A stretch of DNA of 64,000 nucleotides from Paenibacillus sp. 1781tsa1 (lineage in GTDB: Bacteria > Bacillota > Bacilli > Paenibacillales > Paenibacillaceae): positions 3,844,001-3,908,000 of the forward strand of contig NZ_JAMYWY010000001.1 of the NCBI RefSeq assembly GCF_024159265.1. Direction: 5' to 3'. Below are positions 56,178-64,000 of this stretch, piece by piece; the stretch's first letter is position 1; each line of letters opens with the position of its first letter. A program made the translations under genes and the position numbers. The notes beneath the pieces are model-generated. The model saw only the letters and a program-made list of their open reading frames with translations, was not told the DNA's origin and ran no database searches.

Positions 56178-57227
56178 CTATTGACGGATAGAAGAAGCAC
56201 GGATGATCAATTCGGTAGGCAACAACGCTCTCGCTGATTCGGTTACTGCTGGTACAGGGTTACTCGCTTGATGCGTCTCACCCACAGACCCATGCATAAC
56301 CTTCGATGCTGCAAGTTCACCCATCTCGAAAAATGGAACCCTGACGCTGCTCAGCGGCGGAACCGCCATCTCGGCGGCATCGGAGTCGTCATAACCCACA
56401 AATGCCGGAAAATCCGCAGGTCCTATTCCCCGCTCACGCAAACCATGCATGACACCAATGGCCATCCGGTCATTGGCCGCAAATACAGCATCAATCTCAT
56501 GTAGCCGATCTGCTACAATCGCTGCCGCCTCAATGCCGCTTCGTCTGCTATAATTCCCCTCAAGCAATAGACTCGGATCCAGTTCCATACCTGCTTCTTG
56601 CAGGCCAAGACGGACACCTTCCATTCGCTCCTGGCTGTTGGAATAACTGTCTGGACCATTGAGAAAAGCGATTTTGCGATACCCCTGATCCGTCAGATGG
56701 CGTATAGCAAGCCTGCTTCCTTCCACATGATCCGCATCCACTTCCGTGAACGATTGGCCCGCAAAATGCTGATTCATGACACAGAACGGGTGTCCTTCCT
56801 GGTGAAGCTGCTGTAAGGCTGCCAGTTCTTCATGTTCATCTCTGGCACCAAGGATAATGCAAGCGTCCACTTTCTGACGCCGGAACAGATCCGTATAATT
56901 CATCACTTCACCGGGTGTCCGGAACATAACCAGCAGGTCCATGCCATTGTCTCTGGCTTTGCTTCCAATCCCACTCAGCATTTCCGAGAAAAAATACGCC
57001 GAGAACAGATGCGCCTTCGGAACATAAGGCAATACTACGCCAAGGTTCCCGCTTTTACTTCTGGCAAAACTGCGAGCAAGAGCGCTGGGCACATAGCCTA
57101 ACTGTTCGGAAGCTTCAAGAACCTTGCGGCGTGTCTCTTCTTTAATAGGACCTACCCCATTAAGCACCCGGGAGACTGTCGCCTCGGAAACACCCGCAAG
57201 ATCAGCCACTTCTTTACGTGATGCCAT
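56178..57227 (-). CDS. LacI-family regulator
   Basis: About 349 residues: helix-turn-helix and hinge ASRKEVADLAGVSEATVSRVLNG at the start, then the sugar-binding core (GVVLPYVPKAHLFSAYFFSE, VGYDDSDAAEMAVPPLSSVRV). AAAGGG is correctly spaced for ATG 57227 but not for the TTG at 57236. A 16-base perfect palindrome at 57286-57301 is its probable operator. It leads the oxidoreductase-ThuA-oxidoreductase set. Confidence 0.92.
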   Translation of the reverse strand: MASRKEVADLAGVSEATVSRVLNGVGPIKEETRRKVLEASEQLGYVPSALARSFARSKSGNLGVVLPYVPKAHLFSAYFFSEMLSGIGSKARDNGMDLLVMFRTPGEVMNYTDLFRRQKVDACIILGARDEHEELAALQQLHQEGHPFCVMNQHFAGQSFTEVDADHVEGSRLAIRHLTDQGYRKIAFLNGPDSYSNSQERMEGVRLGLQEAGMELDPSLLLEGNYSRRSGIEAAAIVADRLHEIDAVFAANDRMAIGVMHGLRERGIGPADFPAFVGYDDSDAAEMAVPPLSSVRVPFFEMGELAASKVMHGSVGETHQASNPVPAVTESARALLPTELIIRASSIRQ

Positions 57228-57285
57228 GAATTTCAACCCTTTCTAGCTCACCTATTAATGATGTAATAATTAAAAATCGATATTT

Positions 57286-57301
57286 ATGTACGCGCGTACA
57301 T
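57286..57301 (-). promoter_or_regulatory. LacI-type operator (perfect palindrome)
   Basis: ATGTACGCGCGTACAT, 59 bases upstream of the LacI gene start. A TTGACA hexamer lies further upstream on the minus strand (57325-57330), so the operator covers the probable transcription start. Confidence 0.75.
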
Positions 57302-57346
57302 TTTCTCATGCCATGTAACCGTTGTCAATGCTTTTAACACAAAAAA

Positions 57347-57378
57347 AATGAGGGTTTGGATTAATCCAAGCCCTCATT
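57347..57378 (-). terminator. Terminator of glpX
   Basis: AATGAGGG/CCCTCATT and TTGGATT/AATCCAA arms pair around one T-G wobble; the minus strand continues with a T-run. Confidence 0.85.
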
Positions 57379-57505
57379 ATTATCTTACCAGAGATGGTAC
57401 TTTCAATGATTCAAGCACCTGTAATCTTAGGGGTTCAAGTTACTTATCAAACTCATTAAAACGCTCTCAGTTGATGCTATTTGATCAATGAATGGAGAGT
57501 CCAGC

Positions 57506-58588
57506 TTACAGCGTTGTTGTAACGCCATGATCAACGGAGGATTGACTAAACTCAGCCTGCTCCATCGTTTTCACATGATTCGGAATGCGGTCCGATGGTT
57601 CCGGCGTGGATTGGAGCTGTCTTACTTTGTGCAGCACTTCTTTGTTAGGCAGGAAGTGTTGGGAACGAATAAACCGAATGGTTTTGGTTTTTGCACGCAT
57701 GACAATTGAATCCGTCTCGGCGCGATCATCCGCAAGATACCGTACCCCTCCCAAGATCTCACCTGGTGTCACACCTGTTGCAGCAAAAATGACGTCCTCT
57801 GTACCGATCATATCCTGCATCGTTAACACTTTGTATGGATTATCAATCCCCATCTGCAGGCAGCGCTGGAATTCGTCCGCGTTGGCAGGCATCAGGCGAC
57901 CTTGAATCTCGCCCCCAAGGCAAGACAGCGCTGCGGCAGCCAGTACACCTTCTGGTGCTCCTCCAGAACCGACATACAGATCAATGCCTGCCTCCGGGAA
58001 AGCCGGTGCCATTGCACCCGCAACATCACCGTCACTGAGGAACTTAATCCGCACGCCGACCTTGCGGAGTGTCTTGATTGTGCTCTCATGTCGCACACGA
58101 TCCAGAATCATCACCGTCAGATCCGAGATGTTTTTGTTCAATGCGGCAGCGGCTTTCTCCAGTGTGACTTCAACTGGGTCTTCAATGCTGACCTTGCCTA
58201 CAAGCGCAGGCCCTACCGCCAATTTCTCCATATACATGTCCGGTGCGTGGAGCAGGTTACCTTTTCCCGCCACTGCAATAACCGATAAAGCGTTGTTTAG
58301 TCCTTTGGCCACGATTTCTGTACCTTCGAGCGGGTCTACAGCCACGTCAACCTCAGGTCCCTCAGCGTTGCCCACTTCCTCGCCGATGTACAACATGGGT
58401 GCTTCATCCATTTCTCCTTCACCGATTACCACCGTGCCGCGAATGGACACGGAATCGAACATGGCGCGCATGGCCAAAGTAGCCGCTTCATCTGCACTGT
58501 TCTTGTCGCCTCGTCCCATCCAAGGTGCTGAAGCTAACGCAGCCAATTCTGTTACTCTGACAATTTCCAACGCCAGTTCGCGTTCCAT
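57506..58588 (-). CDS. glpX: Class II fructose-1,6-bisphosphatase
   Basis: About 360 residues. The metal/substrate motifs GEGEMDEAPMLYIGEEVG and AVDPLEGTE (about residues 56-92) and SGGAPEGVLAAAAL identify GlpX, which hydrolyses fructose-1,6-bisphosphate in gluconeogenesis. A tail of about 35 residues after the usual end (FLPNKEVLHKVRQLQ onward) is longer than in many family members. AAGGAAGTGGG precedes ATG 58588; the open frame extends to 58621. Confidence 0.95.
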   Translation of the reverse strand: MERELALEIVRVTELAALASAPWMGRGDKNSADEAATLAMRAMFDSVSIRGTVVIGEGEMDEAPMLYIGEEVGNAEGPEVDVAVDPLEGTEIVAKGLNNALSVIAVAGKGNLLHAPDMYMEKLAVGPALVGKVSIEDPVEVTLEKAAAALNKNISDLTVMILDRVRHESTIKTLRKVGVRIKFLSDGDVAGAMAPAFPEAGIDLYVGSGGAPEGVLAAAALSCLGGEIQGRLMPANADEFQRCLQMGIDNPYKVLTMQDMIGTEDVIFAATGVTPGEILGGVRYLADDRAETDSIVMRAKTKTIRFIRSQHFLPNKEVLHKVRQLQSTPEPSDRIPNHVKTMEQAEFSQSSVDHGVTTTL

Positions 58589-59211
58589 TTTTCCCACTTC
58601 CTTTCCAATTTCCAAAAGCATAACTTGAAAGCGGTACTAAATCCATCGCAAATCCATATGAAATTGATCTGTAATCGGTGCAGCAGCGCCTTTTTGACGA
58701 TTTATACCTTATTTATCCAATTAATATTTCGATTGATTTCACCCTTTTTTCGGCCTGTTTCAAGAATCCAATCCACCTGTTTTCTCACTTGAAATATTAA
58801 TTTTATTTTCCATTTTCCGCGTTTAAAACCAAATAGTTTAACATGATGAATTGACACGCCCGTTTCATACGCAAAAAGTTCTTTTAACAAGGAATATGTA
58901 CAACTAATATAGTGATTATTAAGAACAAAACACGATCTATTAGACGACAAACGAAAACGATTTTCAACTGGCTGTCCAAACGCAGAAATAAACTAATAAA
59001 CTGTAATGAGCGTCCTCGAGGTCAATCGGCTCCCTTAACGATTATCAAGCTGAATTCTACTGCCAATTATGTATTAATCAGGACTTTAACTTTTACTAAT
59101 GCCATAGATGCAGCTTATAATGGTCATCGAAAATAATAAGTTTACATAATATTTATTATGAAACGTTTCTCGTTCATTTCTGCCTTTTATTATTCAAAGG
59201 TTCTGGTAAAA
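58589..59211. other. AT-rich stretch without a convincing gene
   Basis: About 620 bases. An 82-codon frame on the minus strand (58702-58950, TTG start, no good ribosome site) has no recognisable domain and is more likely chance. The region probably contains the glpX promoter; nothing else was identified. Confidence 0.4.
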
Positions 59212-59265
59212 CATAAAAAAGCCCGAAAGAATTCTGCTTAATTAGCATTTTTTCTCCCAAGCTTT
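59212..59265 (-). terminator. Terminator of the GNAT gene
   Basis: Fourteen-base arms (59218-59231 and 59252-59265) pair with four G-T wobbles; the minus strand continues with TTTTTT. Confidence 0.7.
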
Positions 59266-59281
59266 CCCCTCAATGAACCAG

Positions 59282-59800
<519 letters not shown>

Positions 59801-59834
59801 CTATATTCACATTCCTTTAACAAGTTAATCGTTT

Positions 59835-59895
59835 GTTGCAAATGCACTAAAAAAGGGTTACATTGAATTTAGCTCAATTTTGTTGTATTTGCAAC
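59835..59895. promoter_or_regulatory. Spaced inverted repeats in a divergent promoter region
   Basis: GTTGCAAAT at 59835-59843 is the exact reverse complement of ATTTGCAAC at 59887-59895, about five helical turns apart, between the GNAT and YczE-like genes. It could be a looping repressor site. Confidence 0.5.
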
Positions 59896-59917
59896 ATAAT
59901 ATTAAAAAAGAGGTTGA

Positions 59918-60514
59918 ATGAATTTGAAATATTTACTTTTTGTCGCAGGTATTCTAATCTTAACGCTTGGCATCTCCCTTACCATCCAATCTGAACTAGG
60001 TACCTCACCGTTTGATGCACTTCTGGTAGGGCTGTCACATCATGTAGGGCTTAGTGTAGGTAGCTGGGAGGTCATCATTGCTTTCCTATTAATTGGATGT
60101 AATTCGCTTTTGAAGCAGCAAAAACCCGAGTTTCTGGGGCTCATCACCGCATTCATTACTGGTGTGGGGATTGATATATGGCTATATGTATCTGAATCTT
60201 TAATCACGCCCGAAGTTTGGTACAGCAAACTAATGACTTTTGTCATTGGATTAGTGATCATAAGTATCGGCACGGCCATCTATTTACAGACCAATTTTGC
60301 ACCCATTCCAATTGACCGCTTAACATTAATTATGCACGAAATCACGCGAACCCCCTTATTTGTATCGAGAACATTGATTTACTTTGTATTTTTGATGCTG
60401 GCATTCCTTTTTGGTGGACCGATCGGGCTTGGTACATTATTAACTGTGTGTTGCGCAGGTCTGCTTCTTCAGTTCATCATGGGCTATACGAAAAAGATAA
60501 TAGATCGCATATGA
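59918..60514 (+). CDS. YczE-like integral membrane protein
   Basis: A 198-residue protein with five predicted helices and the family segment GISLTIQSELGTSPFDALLVGLSHH (about residues 18-42). Similar to COG2364 (YczE/YyaS) proteins, whose function is not established; some sit beside transporters or antibiotic genes. GAGGTTGA precedes ATG 59918. Confidence 0.85.
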   Translation: MNLKYLLFVAGILILTLGISLTIQSELGTSPFDALLVGLSHHVGLSVGSWEVIIAFLLIGCNSLLKQQKPEFLGLITAFITGVGIDIWLYVSESLITPEVWYSKLMTFVIGLVIISIGTAIYLQTNFAPIPIDRLTLIMHEITRTPLFVSRTLIYFVFLMLAFLFGGPIGLGTLLTVCCAGLLLQFIMGYTKKIIDRI

Positions 60515-60596
60515 ACAGATAGGGATACATTGTCACGTACTGAGCTTGAAAAAGAATATTCCGTCTAGCGGTTGTACACCGTCTAACATCATAAAA

Positions 60597-60629
60597 GGCT
60601 GGATTAGAGGTTCAACCCCTGATCCAGCC
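60597..60629. terminator. Bidirectional terminator
   Basis: GGCTGGAT and ATCCAGCC arms plus an inner AGGTT/AACCC pairing, between convergent genes. Confidence 0.75.
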
Positions 60630-60649
60630 CCTCAACTGTTCTCTCTTGC

Positions 60650-63229
60650 TTACGGCTCAAGTCCCCATACCAGCTGACCATTCACATACCCGGTAACCTT
60701 ATCATGGTTTGCAAACTGACTGCCAGATGCCTTAAACGAGTAATCATTAGTCTGGGTATAATTCGTCCAATTGTTTTTGGAGAAGCGAGCTTGAACCTCT
60801 GCGCTCTGACCTGCATTCAATGTTCCCGCTGCACTTGTAAAGCCCACTTCAAGATAATGATCCGCTCCGGCAACTGGAGTCTCCAGTTTAACGAATTGGC
60901 TCGTTACATTTGTGCTGCCCATACTGGCCCAGTCAGACCAGAAACTCTGAGCTTCTTCTCCGTCAATTGTATAGTAATACCGCAGTTTGACATCACTCAA
61001 CGGAATGGCCGAATCACCAGAGTTGACCAATTTGAATTTGGGTGATATTCCGTTCGTGGATGCACTTGTATTGCCGTTAAAAGCTTGAATCGTCAAATCT
61101 CCGGCGGGCACAGTAACCGTGCTGTCTACCACATTCACTGTAAGCACAGCGTTATTTCCTCCATTGAAGTGAAAGGTCAACACATTCTGGCCCAGGGGCA
61201 GCGTGGCAAGATAGGATTTGTTCAGAACAACAGCAGAGCTGGATGCTGTATAATCCTGACCCGATGCAAGAGTAACATTCCCCTTGGTGATGCTTGTAAG
61301 CTGTCGGCCATTCAAGGTGAGAGATACATTCATATCTTGCGCGGAATTCGTCGCTTTATCAAATGTTGCATTCACAGGTGAAATCACAGCATTGGTGCCC
61401 GGTGTTGAATCCACGATTTTGACTTTTAACACAGGGTCCTGGCCTTGGTTAAAATCCAGAACAATCGAGTGTTCGCCAACCGGCAGTGTCGCCAGGTAAG
61501 CTTTTTTCAGCAGCAATGTGCTTCCGCTCAGGGTATAGTCCGTATTTGCGGTCAACACATGGTTGCCTGCCCGAAGAGCGGTCAGCGTATTACCATTTGC
61601 ATTCACCGTTACGGCTTTGTCGGCTTGATTGGGTGCATATTTGTCAAAATCAACGTTTGCAGGGGTAATGGATGCGCTGGGATTGGGATTGTTAACCTTT
61701 AAATTCGGCAGCTCATCCAACGTAATGACATAATCACTTTGATAAAGCGTTTTCAGTGTTGCCGGGTAATTAAATGCAGAACTCATCAGATGCTCGCCAT
61801 ACCAAGGGCAGAAGTACAGCCATCCTGATTTCTCCTCGGTCAGATTTTTCACACTTGGAATGGTATCGTTCTCCGTCATGGCTACCATTTTCGTACCGTT
61901 TGTCAACTCAACAAGCTTATAGAAAATCGAGGTAATCGCATCCTCATTGGGCACGCCCGACAAACCGTCATAACGGTTGTAGATCGTATTGTATTTATCG
62001 TATCCGACAAGATCTACCTGATCATCACCCGGATACCAAGCCGGAGAAGTACTGTATACGTAGCTGTTATAGGTCCAGATCAGATTGTGCAAACCATACG
62101 TCTCGGTCAATTCGGTATAAAGCAGATCCCATAGCTCTTTGTATACTTCTGCGCCTGCCGAAGCCCACCAGAACCATGCTCCTTCCCCGTTCAGTCCCCC
62201 GTTGCCTTCTGCTTCATGATACGGACGAAACAGAACCGGAACGTTGTTATCTTGCAAAATCAGCAATTGTTCTGCCAGATCCTCGATGGTCATCATCACG
62301 TATTGATACTCTTTGGTACCGGGTATTACCGCATTTGCTGTATTAAAATTCGTTTCGGTTGGCTTGTACGTAGCTTCTTTCCAATCTACAAATTCCCCAA
62401 GCTCATACGTATTGAAATTACGAGGAACATTGATATGCCAGGAAGCTGTTGCAATACCTTCACGGTTATTCACCCAATCAATCATGCGATCGGTTGTACC
62501 GTCCTCCCAACCATACAACGGATTATAATTCATCAGATCAAAGCCACGGATTGCCGGATACTTTCCGGTCAGATCATGAATCCACTCGAATTCAAGCTCT
62601 GTATCTCCGTCATTCCCTCCTCCGTAGATCTCTTGCTGACCAGAAATAATATGGTTTCCGTATACCTCCGTTAAATAATTCATCAAAATTTGAGTTTCCG
62701 GTGTAGCTTCAGGATCAGTGAGAACTGGCTGCACATTCAGGGGATCCAGATCCGCATGATCCACTGTAAAAGTATCAAAATACGCGAAGCCCCAGCCAGC
62801 CTTCAGCTCAATCGTGTTGGCACCCTGATTCAGCTTGTGAAAGCCAAAATCGAAGTCTGACCATGTTGTCGTGTAAGGCAGCATGTACGCACCTTTCGTA
62901 ACACCATTCACGATTAAATTTTGTGACCTGCCATCTGCACTGAGTTCCTGCATATATCGTGTGGAGATCGCGTACATGCCGGTTTCCGGGACAGTTACTG
63001 TGAAGGTTAATGTGCCAGAGTTCTGCATCCAGACAAATCCGGCCCCTGAAAATCCAGGCTTGGGTTGTCCATAGATTGAAGTAACCACTTGAAGATCCGG
63101 GGTGAGCTGCGCATCTTCGCTTTCGATCGTGAACAACGGTGTGTCTGCATGAACGGGCGCTGTCATTAATCCAATCAGTAGGGCCAATGCCAGCATCATT
63201 GCGGTTGCCTTTTTGAGCAAATTTTTCAT
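60650..63229 (-). CDS. Secreted modular beta-mannanase (CBM35-GH26-X2-X2-CBM3)
   Basis: About 859 residues. A signal peptide (basic NLLKK, hydrophobic core, cleavage near PVHA) is followed by a CBM35-like domain (about 32-160), a GH26 catalytic domain (about 175-490) with acid/base Glu in FRPYHEAEGN and nucleophile Glu in VAMTENDTIP, two X2 modules (ITPANVDFD and ISPVNATFD starts) and a C-terminal CBM3 (DLTIQAFNGNTSASTNGISP onward). It should hydrolyse mannan or glucomannan while bound to cellulose. ATG 63229 is chosen from three starts. A cre site lies at 63288-63301. Confidence 0.93.
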   Translation of the reverse strand: MKNLLKKATAMMLALALLIGLMTAPVHADTPLFTIESEDAQLTPDLQVVTSIYGQPKPGFSGAGFVWMQNSGTLTFTVTVPETGMYAISTRYMQELSADGRSQNLIVNGVTKGAYMLPYTTTWSDFDFGFHKLNQGANTIELKAGWGFAYFDTFTVDHADLDPLNVQPVLTDPEATPETQILMNYLTEVYGNHIISGQQEIYGGGNDGDTELEFEWIHDLTGKYPAIRGFDLMNYNPLYGWEDGTTDRMIDWVNNREGIATASWHINVPRNFNTYELGEFVDWKEATYKPTETNFNTANAVIPGTKEYQYVMMTIEDLAEQLLILQDNNVPVLFRPYHEAEGNGGLNGEGAWFWWASAGAEVYKELWDLLYTELTETYGLHNLIWTYNSYVYSTSPAWYPGDDQVDLVGYDKYNTIYNRYDGLSGVPNEDAITSIFYKLVELTNGTKMVAMTENDTIPSVKNLTEEKSGWLYFCPWYGEHLMSSAFNYPATLKTLYQSDYVITLDELPNLKVNNPNPSASITPANVDFDKYAPNQADKAVTVNANGNTLTALRAGNHVLTANTDYTLSGSTLLLKKAYLATLPVGEHSIVLDFNQGQDPVLKVKIVDSTPGTNAVISPVNATFDKATNSAQDMNVSLTLNGRQLTSITKGNVTLASGQDYTASSSAVVLNKSYLATLPLGQNVLTFHFNGGNNAVLTVNVVDSTVTVPAGDLTIQAFNGNTSASTNGISPKFKLVNSGDSAIPLSDVKLRYYYTIDGEEAQSFWSDWASMGSTNVTSQFVKLETPVAGADHYLEVGFTSAAGTLNAGQSAEVQARFSKNNWTNYTQTNDYSFKASGSQFANHDKVTGYVNGQLVWGLEP

Positions 63230-63287
63230 CAATTCCATCTTCCTTCCCAAGTGAAATATGATAATGAAATGTCAATGAACCCATTCA

Positions 63288-63301
63288 TGATGGCGCTTTC
63301 A
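63288..63301 (-). promoter_or_regulatory. cre site upstream of the mannanase gene
   Basis: On the minus strand TGAAAGCGCCATCA matches the CcpA consensus at 13 of 14 positions, 59 bases before the start codon. Confidence 0.65.
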
Positions 63302-63502
63302 TTGTAAACATAGCATGCACATCAATATTTGTAAATATATGGTGGAAATGAATGTTTTAAATTCTTTTGTACCAGTATTTTGAACAACATTACTCCATCG
63401 TCTCACTAATCTTGAATCCAATCGAAAACGGTTCATTACCTAACCAGATTCAGGCCTAAACTTCATCTTCCGTTATATGATTGTATTTGGCAGAAAATCT
63501 AA
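63302..63502. other. Intergenic stretch without further features
   Basis: Between the mannanase cre site and the next terminator. No gene or repeat was found; likely promoter DNA. Confidence 0.4.
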
Positions 63503-63540
63503 AAAAACAAAAAAAGCATTCCTCGATCGGATGCTTTTTC
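63503..63540 (-). terminator. Terminator of the iron-sulfur subunit gene
   Basis: AAAAAGCAT and ATGCTTTTT arms with inner CC/GG pairing; T-rich on the minus strand. Confidence 0.8.
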
Positions 63541-63594
63541 AATGAATGATTCTTCAATTCTCCTTGTTATTATGTCCACGTCCAGCGTCCCGGT

Positions 63595-64000
63595 TCAACT
63601 AACGGTTTCCTCGGCTGATGTTTCCTTTTCCACACAGCGTTCCCCTGCCTTGCGTACCGCCCGAATAATGCCACCGTAGCCGGTACAACGACACAGATTC
63701 CCGCACAACCCCGTTTCAATCTGTTCTTGAGAAGGCTCAGGATGTGCATCCAGTAATGCCTTGGTTGAGATCACCATACCGGGAGTACAGTAGCCACACT
63801 GAAAGCCACCTTCCTCCACAAAAGCCTGTTGAATCGGATGCAGAGTGCCTTTCTCGTCCCCGTGCAGACCTTCAATCGTCGTAATGTCACTGCCATCACA
63901 TTGATAAGCCATAACAAGACAGGAATTCACAGGCTCTCCATCCATCAGAACCATACATGCACCGCAGCGACCCACTTCGCAGGATACTTTGGTACCCGTT
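63595..64000 (-). CDS. Xanthine dehydrogenase-type (2Fe-2S) subunit, partial at window edge
   Basis: The C-terminal part (135 residues visible) of a two-cluster iron-sulfur subunit of a molybdenum hydroxylase. The first cluster motif is KVSCEVGRCGAC, whose first Cys lies upstream of the apparent GTG start at 63975; the frame is open to the window edge, so the gene continues beyond 64000. The second cluster has CGYCTPG and LCGNLCRCTGY. It passes electrons from the molybdopterin subunit to FAD. Partner subunits would lie outside the window. Confidence 0.92.
   Translation of the reverse strand, partial: TGTKVSCEVGRCGACMVLMDGEPVNSCLVMAYQCDGSDITTIEGLHGDEKGTLHPIQQAFVEEGGFQCGYCTPGMVISTKALLDAHPEPSQEQIETGLCGNLCRCTGYGGIIRAVRKAGERCVEKETSAEETVS

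Noticed and set aside
58702..58950. Possible 82-residue gene on the minus strand
   Set aside because: TTG start, no convincing ribosome site, AT-rich setting and no recognisable domain; kept only as a note on the gene-free stretch.
63595..63975. Complete small iron-sulfur protein starting at 63975
   Set aside because: The frame is open upstream and contains the first cluster cysteine, so the apparent start is internal and the gene is cut by the window edge.

Overview
The window looks like chromosomal DNA of a Paenibacillus-type soil bacterium. The reasons are strong AGGAGG-type ribosome binding sites, Bacillus-style deo and zinc (Zur-like) genes, many genes for plant-polysaccharide use (GH67, GH52, GH26-CBM3, uronate and fucose catabolism), CcpA-type cre sites and T-run terminators. 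Genus assignment is inference from gene content; no rRNA or tRNA gene was seen.

Layout. 1-430: gene-free, with a candidate structured or repeat element. 430-3754: SDR, Dabb protein, zinc-free ribosomal protein L31, HPr-like protein, polyol dehydrogenase. 3836-9484: xylan side-chain module (GH67 alpha-glucuronidase coupled to GH52 beta-xylosidase, divergent AraC regulator with a MITE-like element in its leader). 9565-11361: aldehyde dehydrogenase and ArsR regulator sharing an operator-like motif. 11578-14277: GntR-uxuA-uxuB glucuronate module. 14486-16951: DUF421/DUF4363 pair, M50 protease, unknown protein. 17116-22414: zinc island (znuCBA, rpmG, permease plus TIGR03943 protein) with two near-perfect Zur boxes and a previously hidden remnant of a COG0523 (YciC/ZagA-type) zinc GTPase. 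22541-29333: deoxyribonucleoside operon (deoR, deoC, nupC, deoB, deoD, pdp). 29567-30703: azoreductase and a small unknown protein. 30789-42227: a nine-gene operon joining an FCD regulator, hydantoinase/oxoprolinase A and B, a PotABCD-like ABC importer, an M24 peptidase-family enzyme and an MFS exporter. 42511-48087: fucose operon with divergent LacI regulator. 48318-51004: epimerase, methyltransferase and oxidoreductase. 51387-52786: adaA translationally coupled to an SPL-like radical SAM gene, flanked by copies of one dispersed repeat in direct orientation. 52943-57227: LacI, two Gfo/Idh/MocA oxidoreductases and ThuA. 57506-64000: glpX, GNAT, YczE-like membrane protein, modular GH26 mannanase, and the end of a xanthine dehydrogenase-type iron-sulfur subunit running off the window.

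How it fits together. The GH67 and GH52 enzymes release glucuronate and xylose from imported aldouronates, and uxuA/uxuB process glucuronate after isomerisation (no isomerase is in the window). cre-like sites precede the GH52, FucI and GH26 genes, suggesting carbon catabolite control. The zinc island combines uptake, a low-cysteine L33 paralogue and a permease pair. The most notable items are the COG0523 remnant beside its usual zinc partners, the adaA-radical SAM pair inside direct repeats, the hydantoinase-transporter operon, and two families of dispersed hairpin-rich repeats. All assignments come from reading the sequence; no database search was run.
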